A DNA stretch of 64,000 nucleotides from Phytoseiulus persimilis (lineage: Eukaryota > Arthropoda > Arachnida > Mesostigmata > Phytoseiidae), in the NCBI GenBank assembly GCA_037576195.1, contig CM075102.1, forward strand, positions 3,100,001 to 3,164,000, read 5' to 3'. The notes below the pieces were generated by a model, which had not been told where the DNA came from, ran no database searches, and saw nothing but the letters and a program-made list of their open reading frames with translations. Both the position numbers and the translations under genes were made by a program. Positions 63,106-64,000 of the stretch are shown piece by piece. Numbering within the stretch: position 1 is the stretch's first letter; each line of letters begins with the position of its first letter.

Positions 63106-64000
63106 CTCGGAGCTACCGGGCGTTTTCCCGAGAGTGGTTCGTATCCGGAGCTGGCATCGAGACTCTCGCTTTGAAGCCATCTCCGCGGTCGTCTGATGCC
63201 TCGACTCACCCTCCGATGCCTCCGCGCTTTTGACGTCGTGGCTAACCTCGTTGGCCCCGTGAGCGAGTGGAACGAGGGGTCTGGCTCGGCGGGGAGCCAA
63301 AGTGGGTTAGGGAGTCGCACCACCACCAAGAAACCTTTTGTCTATGAAGGGAGCACGTAGCAACATGACGTCTGTCCCCGGATGAGATTTCCGCGAGGAG
63401 TCGACGTTTCGTGATTCGCAACGAAACTTGCTTAAGACCGAGGTCCTGAGTGACATGGGTTGTGGTATTTTTCGTTCTGGATCAACATGCACACGAATCC
63501 CGCTGGGAACGCGATATCTGGAATATTCTCTAAACGATCCGAGATAAATTGCCTCGTTCTTCTACCAACTTCAGAAAACTCTTTCCGAAAAAGCTCGACG
63601 CTGATTACGAGAGAGTTCGATTTTTCGCGGCGCTCCGCAAAGCGCTTATCGTTCATCGGTGCGGATAACGGGGGTTTCTCGCCGACGCAGCATATTGACC
63701 GCAACCAGCTGAGTATGATAATGACCTCCTTGAGCGGAATACATTGATTGATCTGCGTTCCGGTTGGGGTTGGCTCTTAGGTGTTCTTACCGGCTCTCGG
63801 TAGAGTGGCCAGCAGAAGCTCCACGCTGACACACGGAAGGACAGATGTCCTAGCGCCGGCCGAAGACCCCCGCGTCCTAGATGCCCTGAAGATACCGCAC
63901 AAGCGAATAGTTTTCCGATTATCGCGGAATGCTAGAGATCTCTCGGAAAGTACCCCTGGGGAAATTTCCCAGCATCGAGCTTGGAACCCCGACTTCGATG
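63106..64000. other. No gene recognised to the window end
   Basis: The upstream side of neuropeptide gene 2. Open frames on both strands at about 63,430-63,750 show no family motif, and no repeat was seen. Confidence 0.35.

Overview
This window reads as nuclear DNA of an arthropod, most likely a compact-genome chelicerate such as a mite. The evidence is GT-AG introns (short ones of 79-134 nt beside a few of 2.5-4.6 kb), TATA/TCAGT-type core promoters, an invertebrate-style amidated neuropeptide precursor, a single-exon ELOVL fatty-acid elongase and many small inverted-repeat DNA transposons. The organism call is an inference; nothing here fixes the species. Base composition is near 50% GC, so chance open frames of up to about 215 codons are common and were not taken as genes.

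Region by region. About 1-32,150 bp: no gene could be established. It holds one inverted-repeat element (1,962-2,382), short simple repeats, several GC-rich islands with TATA-like boxes, and three weak exon candidates (14.7, 24.5 and 31.7 kb). About 32,150-47,710 (+): one large gene. It has a promoter with CCAAT, CRE and E-box motifs, a 5-prime exon ending at 32,835, and ten further exons from 37,402 to 46,967 whose phases all agree. These encode about 791 residues: a Crypton-type tyrosine-recombinase-like domain (DUF3504, as in ZMYM, QRICH1 and KIAA1958), then an Asn/His-rich tract, then two MYM/FCS-like zinc fingers. About 50,660-51,217 (+): a two-exon neuropeptide precursor. 52,889-54,000 (-): an intronless ELOVL elongase with its own TATA box and poly(A) signal, convergent to the neuropeptide gene. 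About 54-58.8 kb: nothing recognised. 58,845-62,137: a cluster of foldback elements, namely a hAT-like palindrome with a perfect 8-bp target duplication and a second element at its centre, an older inverted repeat, and a 289-bp element with a perfect 9-bp target duplication. 62,475-63,105 (-): a second neuropeptide precursor, clearly paralogous to the first.

The best candidate for something undescribed is the neuropeptide pair. Two 77-79-residue prepropeptides lie about 12 kb apart in opposite orientation, with an identical intron position, a conserved middle segment and a near-identical C-terminal amidated peptide (GDLDSLSGMAF-amide and GGLDSLSGMAF-amide). The peptide core resembles orcokinin-B-type sequences as I recall them, but I could not verify a family. 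The large DUF3504 plus zinc-finger gene is the second point of interest, because its domain order is the reverse of ZMYM proteins.
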